Positions 23,015 through 36,205 of a DNA stretch of 64,000 bases are shown piece after piece; within the stretch, counting starts at the first letter, position 1; every line of letters begins with the position of its first letter. The stretch lies in NCBI RefSeq assembly GCF_910589235.1, contig NC_060975.1:1170001-1234000 (forward strand). The letters are read 5' to 3'. The stretch is from Vespa crabro (lineage: Eukaryota > Arthropoda > Insecta > Hymenoptera > Vespidae). The position numbers were made by a program, and so were the translations under genes. The notes below the pieces were generated by a model. It saw only the letters and a program-made list of their open reading frames with translations. It did no database searches and had not been told where the DNA came from.

Positions 23015-25239
23015 TTAAGATTTAAGAAGTTCGTCGTTTCTTCTTCTTCTGCTCCTCTTTCGTCGTCTACTTCTCCTCCACCTTCTGAATCTTTCTCCGA
23101 CTGGTTTGGTCCACCTAAAATCATCCTCCATGTCATCATAATCCTCATTTAGATCATCTCGAGTTTCCAAGCTTCTCCGTAGGCGTCTAGAAACTCGTAG
23201 ACGCGTCGTCGTGGTTTCTCCACAACTTGGATCGTCGCAATCGATGAGGAGCCTTGAATCGCCTATCCATTTCCCGTGGCAGCTCGAATTCATCGCCGTT
23301 CTAGCAGCACTTCCGCCGTCGACGGACGTCGATAGTTTCCATCTGCCAATACCCACGAGCAAGTTCCCTCTTCTACCATCTCTTCCTCTTCTACCTCTAC
23401 TAGTACTACTACTACTATCATCACCACCACCACCACCACCACCACCACCTTTTCCCTCCTCACTTTCCTCATCCTCATCCTCCTCGTCATCCTCGTGTTG
23501 TTCGACGCATATTCTCGTACCTGAAAAAGAAAAGAAAATAAAAAAAAAAAAAAAAGTAACAAAGGACAACGTATCCGACTATTTTACGATTGATAAGTAA
23601 ATGAAATCGATAAAGAGAAATGTATAACTAAAATGTGATATCTCTTTGGAAAGATGAATTTATTAAGGGAAACAAAAAAAGAAAATTAAAAAAAGAAAAA
23701 AAGAGAAATAGAGAGAAATGAAAGAAAGAAAAAAATAAAAATAATAAATTGTTTTCAAGTCGAATTTTTTCACCATAGATTCGTTCTCTCTATATCCCGA
23801 TGTGAGGCTTTACATTGATATACTAGCTTTTAAATCAACGTTTGTTATAGAATCAGCTAAAAGATCTCTCACGTAAAATAACATTTTTCATAAACAGAAA
23901 AAGGGAGAGAAAGGGAGAGAAAGAGAGAGAAAAAGAGAGAAAGAGAAAGAGAGAGAGAGAGAGAAACCAGTAAGAAACAAAAAGAATAATAAAAAATAAA
24001 ATCATATCTCTCTGGTACAATCGTAATACACGATCAGCACTTTCGCGGTAAATCTATCGGAGAACGGGCGTACTGTTATACTATGTATGAAGAAAAAAAG
24101 ATCGGTTATCTACGTTTCACCGCGTATCCGCAATATCCGGAAACACGACTCTGGTGTCCACGATTCTTCGATAAGGATAACGCCGCGTTCTAAATCGTCG
24201 TGGAGGGCCGATTTGGCCGAGATAAAAAAAAACAAAACTGTGATGTCGCTCGTTCATTCGACGGCTGTGATGAGAACGAGAACATACACCACCAGGACAC
24301 ACTACGTATATTGCGGGAGAGTAAAATAGAGATAGAAATAAAGAAGGAGATAGAAAGAGAGCGGGAGAGAAAGCGGGAGAGAGAGAGAGAGAGAACAAGT
24401 AGACGCAAGAGTTTATATTCAAATCGAGAAATCTTCCTGTTATTTCTCGTACGAGATTCGACGCGTTTTCCGTGACCGATATATTTTACACAAAGAAAAA
24501 CATCATAGTGACATTGATGAAAAGTTTCGCTAAACAGAAATTTCACAAACAAACAAACCAAGAATAAACAAGAATACTCTATAAAAAATTCATCACGCCG
24601 ATCGATTCAATTTCGATATTTTTTTTTTCGATCATTTTAATTTTTATTTAGTTTTTCTTTTCAGTTTTTTGTTTTGTTTTGTTTTATTTTTCACCTTTAT
24701 TTTCTATTTTTCTCGTCGTAAACATTCGATTGCTTTGTTCTCCTTTTTTTTTTTTTCATTTGACGATAGTACATAATATGACGTCGTGTCACAAATACGT
24801 GGATTTTTATTTGTTTGTTCTCTTTTGTATCAATTTTTCTTACACATACACACACACATACACACATATATATACATACATACATACAACATACATACAC
24901 GTCTACGATATCCATCCTCACCTTCGGCCAAGAAAGAAGATATCCGTTTGCAAGCTCTAGAGGCACGCACGATGGTGAAGGCGACACATCTCTGGCTGAA
25001 AGGTAGGAACGATTCGATTAGAAGTAACATCGTGATATCGTATCCGAGTTGACAGACGAGAAGGATCAGAAGTGAAAATGCAGAGAATGTGGTTTTCGAA
25101 ATGGAGCTTTTAAAAATTTATAAACCTTTTACTATGACTCACTTCTTTTTCTGACAAATATATTATCAAATATTAGAAAATTTGAAATATTTTGAGAGAA
25201 AAGAAAATCTTTTTATTTCTTTTTTTTTCTTGTACATGC

Positions 25240-25284
<45 letters not shown>

Positions 25285-26203
25285 GGAGAGAAAGATCTTT
25301 CAAGCTGTCAAATTTTAACCGAGTAAACTAACATTTGTATGTTAAAAAGAGAAGAAAAATTTTTTAAAATTAAACGAACGCGTTCGCATGAAAATTGTTA
25401 AAATATTTAATCATTAAGAGAAGAAAATGAATTCAAGAATTTCAAATGCAAACGAGCGACTATTTTCTATATATTTCGTATTAAATCATTAAAATTTAAT
25501 ATACGGAAAAAGAGAAAGAAAATATATGGGACAGAGGAAAATGATCTAGTCTGAATTTGCAAAAAAGAAAAAAAAAGAAAGAAAGAAAGAAAAAGAAAAA
25601 AAAAAAAAGAGAGAAAACGAACAAGAAAGTACAAATTCGCGGGAGTACTTGCGTACCATGAAGAATCATCGGTTTTTGTGTGACCCACATGTGTCATCGA
25701 AAGATCTTTTTAACTCTTTTAAAGGATGAATTTATTTCGATAGACGTCAATCACACCGATTTAAAAGTATTTCAATGACATGTATACAACTCGATCAACA
25801 ACGAAATTATATATTTATACGTGTGTATGTAGATACATATTGCATGTCCATATCAATGTCGCTTATACAAACAACATTTTCCTCCTCATTCTCTCGAGCA
25901 ATTTTTTTTTCTCTTTCCATCTACGTTCTGTCTGGAGAATGATTTTTTTTTCTTCTTTTTTTCCATTCTTCTTTTTTTTTTTTTTTTTTTTTTTTTATTT
26001 TCCGTTCACTACTTTCGTAGTTATGTATACACTTGAAAAATAATGTTTGCAATGTGTGTGACCGCGTATATTTCCAACCACTTTGAGAGTAAATTGCCGC
26101 CGGAGACACGCCCATTCACGTGTACCACAACCTTATTCGTTTATTATACGATGTGATATTTGAAATTGTTCTACCGTACGTCACGGAAAAATAAGAAAAA
26201 AGA

Positions 26204-26242
<39 letters not shown>

Positions 26243-29200
26243 AAGAAAAAAGAAAAGAAAAAGAGGTAAGAAAAAAATAAAAGAATTCATGTTATAACAC
26301 AAAAAATTGATCATTCGTAAATGAATAACTATTACTGCTGTTCGCATTTGTCATAAAAAAGGAAAAGAGCTATTCTAAAATAAAAAGATTGAAAATAAAA
26401 CGAACGAAAGGTAACATTTAACTTATAATGTATAAATTAATAGATAATGTATAAATAGGTAATATATTTCTATAAAACGAGTTCGATTCATTCGTGTTTA
26501 AGCTCGAATTAAAAACAATGTACAATCGATGAGCTTTATTAGTTATCAATAACTATAAACGTTTTGTTCACACCTCGTATCTCGGTCTGTCGATGGATTT
26601 TTCATGGAAAATTTTCCGGATGTGGTAGCTCGTATTTTCTATATGTATACATACATACATACATACATACATCTATACGTACATACATAGATAAATAGAT
26701 AGATAGATATGTATATATAGATGAATATGTACATATGTATATGTTCGATCGATGGACTTGTAGATTTATCTCTCTCTCTCTCTCTTTCTCTCTCTCTTAT
26801 TCTCTCGTTTACATCGATGTGGCGCGAAAATGTCCAAAAGCGTACGTACGTGCGTGCGACAATTTTCAGCGTGCTGTCAGCATCGAATTTCGTTTTGTCG
26901 ACCTGTTAGACGACCATTGTAAAAAAAAAAAAAGGAGCGTATAAATTGGAAAAAAACAAGATTAAAAAAAAAAAAAAAAAAAGAAAGAAAAGGAAAAATA
27001 GAAATTGTCATCGGGAAATCTGATGAAATACCATGACGTGTAACCAAAGCAGAATTCGTTTCTTCTGACGTTTGAATAAAAAATGCAAGCGTAAATGAAA
27101 CATTATTAAAAAATGTATATACGACGAAAGGGAATGTTAAGGACGATTTCATTGCATAAAAAAACGAATGACACGTGTCGGTTGATAATGATAAGATAAA
27201 TTATTAACATCATTTCATTCAAGATTGCATTATTAAATTCATACAAGATAAATAGATATTGCTAATAGCAAAAAAATTTATGCTCGAAAATTATCATTCT
27301 AACGTATATACGTCATATTTATATACGTCGATTCTATTAATTGGGCAAATAAATAAATATGTTATCGCTTCGAAATCACGTAGAAAAAATTAATATAACG
27401 AAGGGAAATAAGTTTTCTCTCGAGATAAATCTACTTGCAAATGTTTGCGTTTGTATAAAGAGATAGGATTCTCGCAGCGAAAAGAGTCTCGTTTAACGGT
27501 ATGCTCGTAATAAAAACGTAAGAGAGCGAGTGAACGAATGAACGAACGAATGAACGAACGAATGAACGAACGAATGAACGAACGAAAGAGTAGCTGTATA
27601 AATAAGCGCGTGAGTGCAAACAAGTGCGAGCAAATCGCATTTTGCAAAGAAGGTTAGAACGAGAAGGAAAAAAGAGAAAAGAAAAGCAACAAAAAAAGAA
27701 AAAAGTATATAAAGCAAAAGGGCGTATTTTTTCCTCTTTCTTTCTCTCTCTCTCTCGCTTTTTCTCTTGTTTTTTCTGTCTCTTACCTCATTCTGGATAT
27801 TTCATTTCCAATGCCAACTTCTGTATCGTTGTAGTCGCCAGGTAAGAAGGAGAGTAGTGTCACACCTACGAAAGATCAATCGAAAATCGTCGATCGTCTG
27901 GAGCATGTTCGGCATAACCGAAAAAAAAAAGAAAAAATTAAAGAAAAAACAAAAAATAAACAAAAATCCCTTCTCCAGTCCATCCCATTCCAACAAACCT
28001 CCACCCACCCATTCAACCAACCAACCCACCAATCAAAAAAAAAAAAAAAAAAAGAGAACGATAAATCGAACGAGTATCGAGTAACGAGAGCAAGCGAGAT
28101 GAAGCGAAAAAGCGAGCAAAACGAAAGCAATTTTCTCGTGGTACACACGTGATCACTCACTCCTGTCGTGAAGTAGAGGACGAAGAATGCCAGAGTGACA
28201 AGATTGAAAGCTTCGACAGCTCCTGATTTGATCCAGTCTAGGACAATGCTTCCCGCCGTTTTTCTCCGAGATCCGAACGCTGCGACTTCTTTTTTGCGTT
28301 CCACTACCGCATCCGGTGTTGCATGCCGACCACTCGCTCCATTCGTTCACTATGCAATCTACGACTGCAAGAGAGGAGAAATATCTACAATTTATATGCA
28401 TACAGAAAATTCTCTATACAAGAAATTATGCGGAAATAATTTTATGTGAGTGGCCTGATTAAAATATTTGAAAAAAAAAAAAAAAAAAGAAAAAAGGATA
28501 ATTGAGAAGAAAATATATTATTTTAAAATAGCAATAATAATAATAATACAAATTGTTATTATTCATTATAACGTTGATCTGCATTAGAATAACGTGAAAC
28601 TGAAAAAAATAAAATATATAAACATATATATATATATTTATATTAGGCTATTTTCATTATGATTACCATCGTACACGTATGTGTCGAACGCAGATGAATC
28701 GAGATAAAAAAAAAAAAGGGAGAAGAAAAAAATGTTAAAATTTTAAATCTGAAACGAATATTGAATAGAAAAAAATCATGACTATAAAGATAGCTATACA
28801 TAGATAGTTCGGCTATGTTACCGACAAAATGGCTATCGGCTTTTCGTATATCTTTTTCTCATTGTCGCTTGTGCAATATAATCTTCTTGGTGAAATGTAG
28901 CCGTTTTATCCCTTTATATAACTGACATTATTTATTGCATCGCGGTGCAACAACTCTTCCGAAAATACTCGCAGTTTATTTCATGGCATAAATGCATAGA
29001 TGTATTTTTCCAAAAAGATTTGTTATTATCCGCATTTAAACGCTTTGAAATGAAGAACAATCAAACGATTTTTGTTTAAAAGAGGAACGTTGAAATATGC
29101 GTAAAGCTCATTTCACATGAATGCTTCGTAGATTTCTGTGTGATTTATAAATACAAAGAGAGACATTTAGATCGTTGGACTTGAAAAAAATAACGAGACA

Positions 29201-31882
29201 GAGGGGGGAGGGAGAAATAGAGAAAAAAAGAAAAAGGGATTATGAATACCAACTCAAGCCTATTTTTTTGACGTTGAATTCAATAGGAACTAATAGAAAA
29301 GCGTGTACATACATATGTACATACATATGTACGTATACGCGAGTAATACGATGCGTCGATTCATTCACGATGAATTTTTCGTTTCTTATTGTGAATGGAT
29401 CCATCGAACTCGTATCATACGAGAATAATAGAAAGATTTCGCGAATATTCAAAGAGACCTATCCTTAATCAAATCGCTATCGAAATATATATATATATAT
29501 ATATATATAAAAGCTGAAAAGAAAAGAAAAAAATTGTAGCTATTGTTCAAAATTTAATAGAAAAATAAAAAAAGTAAACATATATATATTGAAATTCTAT
29601 GATACGTGATATGTGAGAGAAAGATGTGTTGTGTTACGAACCCATCCATCCTTCGATAACCTATTCCCTTTATATTAACCTCGATCCCTAAACAGGGCGC
29701 GGTGATCGATCGATTCTGTATACGTCAAGCTAAATTATTTCATCCATTCGGGTTTTCAGAATTCGTTGTTAACAAAGAGACAAACACTATAGCGATAGCC
29801 ACTAAAACTCTATTATATGTCGAAATATGAAGGTAATTTAAAAATCGTTTACCAGAACAATAAATAAATCGTTTCATTCATATGTATATATCTACATACG
29901 TACGTGCGTACATCGAGGTAAACAGTTTTTCACGTTGTTGTTTTCGAATTGTCACAAATTGAGAAGTAACTTTTGTGTGTTTGGAAAAAAAAAAAAAAAA
30001 AAAAAGAAAAAAGAAACAGTAATAATAAAATCAAATATAAATCGATAGATATCTTTTTTAAATAAAATGCAATTATATCTTGAAACATTATAGAATAAAA
30101 AGAGTAAAAAATGATAGATCCAATATTATAAGAATATAATCATTTTCGAAATAGATAAATGAAAAGAAGAATAAAAGAAAAGAAGTAAAAAGAAAAAAAA
30201 AAAGAACAAATCGAATCGATTTTTCTATTTAATACTCGATCTATCTTGGTTAACAGTAAGAACAAATAATACGAGGAACGTGATGGTAGCTTCTTATGTC
30301 TTGGAGATGACAGAAGACTCTTTACGTCCGGTCCGGAAGCAAGATAATCGTTTTCCGGCAGAGCTTCGCACCTCCTCGTTCCTTCGCAAATCACTATCGT
30401 TCCTTTTCCGTACTTATAGTCTCTCCCTTTCCCTCTTTCTATCTCTCTCCCTCTCTTACTTTATCAAATTCACCTCAGATAGTCGTAAAACGTCGTGATA
30501 AATCTTGAAGAAGAAAAATCCTCAATTCGGATTTTCCCTTTTGACGGAAACACGTCAACGAAAAGTAATAATAAACCTTTAGAGTAAAATTTTGAACTTT
30601 CAACTTTAATTATAATCGCTAGATGAAAAACCATTATCAGAATTACCTTATCACTTGTTCTTTCGTTTCTATTCTCATCAACTCGCTGGTTTAAAACGCG
30701 ATTTCACGATTTTAATTAAACGATACAATTCTTTTTTCTTTATTTCTCCCTCTCTCTCTTTCTCTCTCTTCCTTCCTAAAAAAAAAAAAAAAAGAAAAAA
30801 AGAATAAAAAAAAAAATTAGGTCGAGCGAAATCAAATCCTATTAATTCGAAATATCGATTTCTCGTAGCTCTAACTCATTTCATAAGACACATCTGTACA
30901 ATATAGACATATATCTAATAAAAAAAGTTTTATAGATCACTAGATGCATCATATTTTTACGTTATCTATTTTTTATGTATGTATATACATATATGCATAC
31001 TATATATACAGTCGATCGTAAAAATCGTACGGAAAGCGTTAAAACTAGATTACGAATGAAACTTCGTACGCGTTGAAAACGTTCCACCACCAAATTGAAT
31101 TTATCGCATTTGTCGTGTCAATTTCGAGCTTGAGTCTATCCATCCATTTGTTTGATGTCTATTTTATTATTTCTATTCCTCGACATCGTATGCCCTAAAG
31201 CAAATTAATGTGGTCGACGTTGAATCGAACATTGGAAATTATCTACTTTATTCTCTTACATCTTTTTTGCATTACGCTTTTATATTTCTAATATATATAT
31301 ATATATATTAGAAAAAGTTTATAACTTTCCTCTTTCATAAAAGAAAATCCAACAATTTTCTATAATTCATCGCTTTATACAGAATAAAACTTCCTAAGGT
31401 AACTACCTTTAAATTGCTTCGTAATTATACAACTTCGAAATAAAAAAATAAATTTACTCAAAATTAACCGGTATAATTTTATCTGAAAATTATTGGATAT
31501 CGAAATAACTTTTATCGAAATAATTTACGAAGAATGGAAAATTTTCAAAGTGGTTCACGTTGGTTCATCAATGCATAACATACTATTGCTATATTTCATG
31601 GGGTTTTCATAATCCTTAAAGAAAAGGAAAAAAAATTTTTTTTTATATAGTCCATTTAAAAGTATAATAAAAATAAAAAAGCTCGTCGAAAGAAAAAAGT
31701 TTTAATTGGAGAGATCATATAAAGTTGCTACAAATTCGTCTTATCGTCTTATACTTCGTTAGTACCTATATCTATATTTAATGAATAAATACCTATAATT
31801 AAAAAAAAAAAAGAAAAAAAACACAGAAAAGAAAAAGCGAAGAAAATTCAAGAAGTCAAGAAGGAATCACGGAGAGAGAAAG

Positions 31883-31934
<52 letters not shown>

Positions 31935-32207
31935 TTCTCGCAGAGACATACCGCCGCAAGTTTCCTTGAAATCGTCGCAACAATCAGCGAGTTTGAGACA
32001 CGCGTGATCGCAATAACACGGTTTGTCTCGTGGACTCTCAATAATGGCATTAGGTGATTCCTTTTGTATGACACAACCGGAGTCTCTTCCTTGACAACAA
32101 AGCTTCGCAGCACTGCAACTTCCGGCCAGAGCTGTGTCCATATAAAAAATCAACGCAAATAGGACGAGCTTCAATTTAGGTTGAATCAGCTTCCTTAGGA
32201 TATCCAT
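23015..32207 (-). CDS. Secreted somatomedin-B / thrombospondin type-1 protein, SBSPON-like, five exons
   Basis: Exons on the minus strand: 31952-32207, 28161-28364, 27787-27865, 24922-24995, 23015-23520. Phases match at every junction, giving 372 residues. Residues 1-29 are a signal peptide ending in DTALAG. A cysteine-rich somatomedin-B domain follows (about 31-84, with CYCDHACLKLADCCDDF), then a TSP1 repeat (about 89-137, WSEWSACNTGCGSG). The two small exons and the start of exon 5 follow the pattern I recall of vertebrate SBSPON: a SFLPGDYND block, RCVAF, FLAEGTRICVE, and later SSCHGKW with a CDDPSC end. Exon 5 also carries an acidic, poly-glycine and serine stretch and an Arg-rich tail after the conserved core, making the protein longer than the roughly 264-residue human one. 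It is probably an extracellular-matrix protein. An in-frame ATG further upstream (32,285) is less likely, since MDILRKL begins the signal peptide. A CpG-rich region at 32,500-32,870 may be the promoter. Confidence 0.85.
27531..27586. repeat. GAAC/GAAT tetramer array with 12-base higher-order period
   Basis: Tetramers run GAAC GAAT GAAC in a regular 12-base cycle for over four cycles. In the minus strand this reads as repeating FVRS/FVHS residues, but no gene supports that frame. It lies inside an intron of the SBSPON-like gene, between exons 3 and 4. Confidence 0.85.
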
Positions 32208-32499
32208 CTTCACTGGTATCGTAATATTCTTTATCATCATCCCCTTGAATAATTTCAAAAATTCTAATCTACGCCGATTGATCAATGACTTTTCTTAATA
32301 CTGTTTTCTCCGTTAATATCGTCTCCATCGAACGACAAGATAGATGATGATGATGATAATAATCCTGATAATGAAAAATATCTAATCAACATGATGGATT
32401 TTCCCTCGTATTATTGTATTTTCATTCGACGAAATACACTTTCACTGATAAAACGCGATCGCGAATTACGATATGAAAAAGGAATAATGTGTAGCCTAC

Positions 32500-32870
32500 C
32501 GGTGTTTTTCATTCACCCTCGTGTCAAGAGAGTCGCGAATGAACTGAGGCGATTTCAACGAGAACGAGGGTACCACAGCATCGTATTGCGAGCACACAAC
32601 TCCCTTTTAACACATCAGGGCTGCGCGCGCGTGCTTACTCGCTTTACTCTCGTCGTACTCCCGCCGCCGCCACCTTCTCGTCCTTGATTCTTCTTCCTTC
32701 GCCCTCTTGCGAAACCCTCACCAGGTTAAACCAGCCGCCACCTTACGAGCGCATGCCTGAATTACCAACGTACGACCACTTAGCGTTTAAACCTGCTTCT
32801 CATCCTCTCATTCCAAAGTCACCCCCTTCCCCCATCTCCCTTTTGCTCCATCTGATCCTAATCTTGTGAT
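32500..32870 (-). promoter_or_regulatory. CpG-rich block upstream of the SBSPON-like gene
   Basis: This stretch stands out from its AT-rich surroundings in G+C and CpG: CGCGCGCG near 32,626, CCGCCGCCGCC near 32,660 and AGCCGCCACC near 32,740. It starts about 300 bases upstream of the predicted start of the minus-strand SBSPON-like gene. The plus-strand frame 32684-32869 has no recognisable domain. A promoter or 5' UTR role is inferred from position and composition. Confidence 0.4.
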
Positions 32871-35159
32871 TATATGAAATGACGAACGAGTATTGTCTCA
32901 AGAATAAATGTCGCATGAAAAAGAAAAGAAAAAAAAGAAAAAAACCTAATTATTTTTACGACAACGCTTTCTACAATAAAATATTTCACATTTTATCGAC
33001 TAAAAATTTTTTTTCTGCTTCTTCTAAAACCTAAACGAATTCATGGATAAACAGATAATCATCATAAATTCTTATAAGAATTAATCCCAACAGCCGTATA
33101 AAATGATAAGATTAATAATATAAAATATTGAATTCATATTTAATTAATTTATAAATAAAAATACCATTGTATTCTAATAAATTATAAAGTTTTGTTACAA
33201 TAAAATGGCAATTATTTGTCAATCAAGCCAATAAATCAAACTTCGAAATATTGGCGATATGTATAAAGTGATTCGCAGAAATATAGATTGGATAAATATT
33301 CTATTAGGAAAAACGAATTTCTCTTCTCGGAACCGCCAAGCGATGATTAATAAAGATATAAAATCGGAGAATAAAAGCAGAGATTAATATTTCAGATGCG
33401 TAACTCACAGTTGTATATCTATTTCAAAGTTATCAATACGCTACAGAGGATTTCAATTTTATTGAAAACTTCCTATGCATTAGTAACAGCTGATAACCTT
33501 ATCCCAATCCTATTTATTGCTATCACAATATAACTTTTGATGGAAATCATTGAAATTCTAATTATAAGATATCCAGTACGTTTAATTAAATAAGAAATTA
33601 ACATTAACAATATGTGATAATTTAGAATTATAATTTTTGAATACAATTAAAAAGAAGAAAAAAGACAAACGTTTTAGAAACGCACTGAAATATGCAGCCA
33701 TTCGCCCGGTAGTACTTGCGTCACATAATTTAGATTTAGATGATCGATGAATCGCAAGTAATACCGACCCAGATCTTACCACGTGGAGGTTGCTGCATCC
33801 GAAGATCCACGGGCTAAGAAAACATATTGATTAGTCAAGTTTAATGAACCTTCAGTCGAGCCGGTCGAAGTCGATTGAAGATGCATCAATCATGACTTTG
33901 TTGTCCTAACCTACCCGAGAAAAAAAGCGTGGACTTTTTTTTATTAAATGCCTATTTAAAAAATGATACAAAATTATCTCGACGTAATTGACGTCATTTT
34001 TACGTATAATTTGTATAACCTTGGTATATACAAAGTATATGCGTATCTTCTAATAATTACCATGAGGCTACACTTACTATCAATTTATTATATTTTTATA
34101 TTTGTTATATTAACACAATTGAATTCAATTCGTTAAATTGAATTCAATGTTAAATTTAATTGAACAATTAAATTCACAATAATTAATACATTTCTAATAA
34201 GTTTTAATATATTACATTATTGCTGAATTAAAAGTTGGAGATTAATAAAAGTTAATGAAGCTAATCGGAAATATGATGAAAATAGTTCCACGCTTTATGA
34301 ACTATCTTAATTACTAAACGGCAGACAATCGACCGAATTGCCTTTTTTATCTTAAATTAATCTTAAAAATAAATTAACCTTAAAAGTAGAATTCTTAATA
34401 GTACTATTAAGCTAAACATGCAAAAGCATAAAAATCTTAACATGCATCATGCCTTATAATTATATTCAAATAAATTAACATGCAATAGGAATAGGTAATG
34501 TTAAAACAATAAGTATCTATCATTATATTATATACATTATTATATACATATATATACATTATCAAAGATAAAACAATATTCACATTTTATATTAATTCTT
34601 ACTGTGCAACTTTACATTTCATACATACAATCATACATTCTCATCGTTAAATATCTGGAAAATTCAAAATAGTATATTAACAAGAAATCACAAGAACAAG
34701 TGGAATAAAATTGCATTAATATGCTAAAATATGCAATTTTGTTCTGTTCCTATAAATATTAATAATAAATAAGCAAATCAAATTTATGTGCCAATTAAGG
34801 TCACACATCTGAAATATACATTTTCAATAATTAAATATTTTATTAATAAATATTATTATAGAGATAAATATAAAATTTATTATTACAGTAATAGGAAATG
34901 AATTTAATTAAATATAAATTAAACTACGATAGGAGGTTAAATAAATAATTCAATAGTATCAAATTTTTAAAACTTTTTAAATTCAAGAAATCTAATAAAT
35001 TCTTCAATATATTTCCAATGAAATTATGTTCATCATAGAAAATAACGGTGAAGTCATTATATTTAATTTTCAATATTTCAAAAATTTCCCCTTTTCGGAA
35101 ATGCATATATGCATATAACAGAATTTAAATAGCAGCCATTTCAGGCGCTTTAATACCCA

Positions 35160-35670
35160 AAAATCAGTCCTACTTATTTAAAATTAAGCAGACAATCGCA
35201 CAGAAAAAGATATATATACTCTAATCAGTCTGCCTATAACCTATATTTGAAAAAATCACAAATTTGTACTTTCATTACTTTTACTTCCCTACAAATATAT
35301 AATATATTAGATATTAGAAATTATTATGGGATATCACGAAAGTGTGAACTGTTAATACACTTAATATTAAATATCGAACATGTTGAAAAGTCTTATGCAA
35401 AGACTTTTAAACTGTTTAATACTGATATATCTCGCAATACAGAGTATCAGCAAAATATGGAAAAAGGCGGACATGTTGAAAAATTCTAAAATTTGCTGAA
35501 ACTTTGTATAATATCCGGAGACGGAAATTTCCACTCTCGAGTGAAAATTATACCTTGCGCGTCTTATTCGGTCCTACCTGCTTAAAATTAAACGGACAAT
35601 CACACAGAAAAAGATATGCTACCTGCCTGCCTATGACCTATATTTAAAAAATTGCAAAACATTCGTTCCA
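35160..35670. repeat. Direct repeat pair about 410 bases apart
   Basis: Both copies (about 35,160-35,270 and 35,570-35,670) contain TCCTACxT, TTAAAATTAA, the block ACAATCxCACAGAAAAAGAT, a TCTGCC/CTGCC block and CCTATATTT. Small substitutions and gaps separate them. The origin is unknown; it could be remnants of an interspersed element. Confidence 0.6.
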
Positions 35671-36155
35671 ACACATACACTCCACGATTCTCTCACATAC
35701 CGCCAGGGTGCAAAAGCCTACACTAGAGAGTATGCCCCGGGGCACCTCCGACACCCTAGCTCATACGCGTATAATTCATAATTAAGGGATACGTACCAAT
35801 TGCTGTAATCGGCTGTCAAGGCTAATGATTATTAATTGCGTAAATGGTTAAAGCAAACAAAAAAAAAAAAAAAAAAAATACTAGTACATACCGGTATATC
35901 TCAACGGTATTAGTAATATATATGAGTATTTGAATATTTCAAGAAAATGTAGTAACTCTACTATGCAAAACGATATTAATAATGATATATTGAATTTATA
36001 GGATATGTAATTATTTAAAAGTTATCGCAAAACGATGTACAATCCACCACCTAACACGAGCAAGCACACACAGGTGAAAAGTATATCGTGCGCAAGCACT
36101 AACACATTGACAGCCGCCAATAAGGGAGAACTTAAAACTAAACCCATACTAACTC

Positions 36156-36205
36156 CGTTTCTCATCCATACGAGTACACCTGGGCACATGCATGGGTGAG
36201 AAACG
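36156..36205. repeat. Inverted repeat, 14-base arms, 22-base loop
   Basis: CGTTTCTCATCCAT (36156-36169) pairs with ATGGGTGAGAAACG (36192-36205) at 13 of 14 positions, the mismatch being a G-T type pair. It is surrounded by relatively GC-rich unique sequence and could be a structured RNA or a transposon remnant. Confidence 0.6.

Noticed and set aside
23211..23600. 129-codon plus-strand open frame with poly-P and poly-S
   Set aside because: Antisense shadow of the last SBSPON-like exon and its low-complexity insert.
32684..32869. Proline-rich plus-strand open frame
   Set aside because: Short, without splice context, and inside the CpG-rich presumed promoter of the minus-strand SBSPON-like gene.
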